Shown here in pieces: positions 47,809 to 48,333 of a DNA stretch of 48,333 bases. Under the pieces are notes generated by a model. That model had not been told where the DNA came from, made no database searches, and saw nothing but the letters and a program-made list of their open reading frames with translations. Location: contig ONNV01000014.1 of the NCBI GenBank assembly GCA_900319225.1, positions 1-48,333 on the forward strand. Reading direction: 5' to 3'. The translations under genes and the position numbers were made by a program. The DNA comes from an uncultured Prevotellaceae bacterium. Lineage in GTDB: Bacteria; Bacteroidota; Bacteroidia; Bacteroidales; Bacteroidaceae. How positions within the stretch are numbered: position 1 is the stretch's first letter; each line of letters starts with the position of its first letter.

Positions 47809-48177
47809 ATGGTTTATAGGGAACAATCCATATCACTCAGCGGCTTGCGGTTCTACGCCTACCATGGTGCAGAACCGCAGGAGGCCGTTGTCGGCGCCTG
47901 GTACACGGTAGACATAACAATCAAGGCCGATGCCACCGCCGCCATACTCAAAGATGACCTTAACGGCACAGTAAACTACGCCCAAGTAACCGACGTAGTA
48001 AAACAGCAGATGCAGATCCGCTCCGCCCTTTTGGAACACGTTGCGGGGCGCATCGCGGGATCGATTCTAAACCTTTTCCCGGCGGTAGATTCGGTTACGG
48101 TAACGGTTAGCAAGGTTAATCCTCCCGTGGGTATCCCGTGCTCCGCAGCTAGGTTTACACTAACGGTTGACAGATAG
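47809..48177 (+). CDS. folB: Dihydroneopterin aldolase
   Basis: Converts 7,8-dihydroneopterin to 6-hydroxymethyl-dihydropterin in folate synthesis. The 122 residues are the normal length. The N-terminal ISLSGLRFYAYHGAEPQE holds the conserved tyrosine/histidine and Glu. TVNYAQVTDVV, SALLEHVAGRIAGSIL (Glu of the active site) and the C-terminal VTVSKVNPPVG with the catalytic Lys are present. It starts 20 bp after nrdJ and probably shares its message. Confidence 0.93.
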   Translation: MVYREQSISLSGLRFYAYHGAEPQEAVVGAWYTVDITIKADATAAILKDDLNGTVNYAQVTDVVKQQMQIRSALLEHVAGRIAGSILNLFPAVDSVTVTVSKVNPPVGIPCSAARFTLTVDR

Positions 48178-48187
48178 CAGACAATTT

Positions 48188-48333
48188 CTCGCGCCTTTGG
48201 CGCTCGGGAGTTTTTGACTTTTATGGCCCTTACAGGGCCTAAAAAGTCGCTAGCTGGAATGTCAAGACATTCCTTGACCTCATTTTAGTTTCCTTCGGAA
48301 ACACCCATCTTCCAGATGGGTTAGTCTGCGTAT
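48188..48333 (-). repeat. Structured dispersed repeat, copy 3 (inverted, cut by window end)
   Basis: In the reverse orientation relative to copy 1. Five hairpins in a row, in + coordinates: GCGCC-TTT-GGCGC (about 48191-48203), the long stem GACTTT...AAAGTC (48216-48248), GGAATGTC/GACATTCC (48256-48273), GTTTCC-TTC-GGAAAC (48288-48302), and ACCCATCT-TCC-AGATGGGT (48303-48321). The third hairpin is absent from copy 1. It starts 10 bp after the folB stop and could act as its 3' structure. Confidence 0.8.

Overview
The window reads as chromosomal DNA of a gut- or rumen-type Bacteroidales bacterium (phylum Bacteroidota). This rests on three things: Bacteroidota-type promoters (TTTG, 19-21 bp, TAnnTTTG), an absence of strong Shine-Dalgarno sequences, and gene families and orders typical of the group (lysS-gpsA-pgi-HAD, coaX-OMP-TPR-lptC-CNNM-ppiD, asnA-ung, GH97 and GH2 glycosidases, Bacteroidota-type LptD). 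I cannot name the genus from sequence alone. Nearly everything is ordinary core chromosome. I see no prophage, CRISPR array, transposase or restriction system.

Layout. 1-5750: branched-chain amino acid operon ilvD-ilvB-ilvH-ilvC on +, with a structured repeat between ilvH and ilvC. 5756-13309 (-): envelope cluster coaX, an outer-membrane barrel, a TPR protein, lptC, a CNNM/CBS protein and ppiD. 13368-18039 (+): a DUF4105/phosphatase-like fusion, two repeat elements, a SlyD-like FKBP with a cysteine-rich tail, and aroC. 18028-26262 (-): HAD phosphatase, pgi, gpsA, lysS, a repeat-containing lipoprotein, GH97 and an OMP. 26378-26650: tRNA-Arg(CCG) followed by an unusual array of palindromes. 26647-35096 (-): ung, asnA, lptD, an HD protein and a GH2 beta-galactosidase. 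35225-43115 (+): a tandemly duplicated two-gene module (multi-pass DUF6057-type membrane protein plus a beta-propeller lipoprotein carrying a CXXCH haem motif), translationally coupled to a cell-wall amidase. 43491-48177 (+): dnaA, a B12-dependent ribonucleotide reductase and folB.

How the genes work together. The ilv genes encode the common valine/isoleucine steps. LptC and LptD belong to one lipopolysaccharide export pathway but sit in separate operons. The GH97 and GH2 enzymes are secreted glycosidases without an adjacent SusC/SusD pair. The most interesting parts are (i) the A-B-A-B-amidase operon at 35225-43115, a candidate uncharacterised envelope system; (ii) a family of dispersed elements made of consecutive hairpins whose stems co-vary between copies (4416-4587, 16137-16225, 48188-48333); (iii) the DUF4105 membrane protein fused to an apparently degenerate phosphatase; and (iv) the inverted copy of the tRNA-Arg 3' end just downstream of that tRNA. 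All functional calls come from reading protein motifs by eye; no database search was run.
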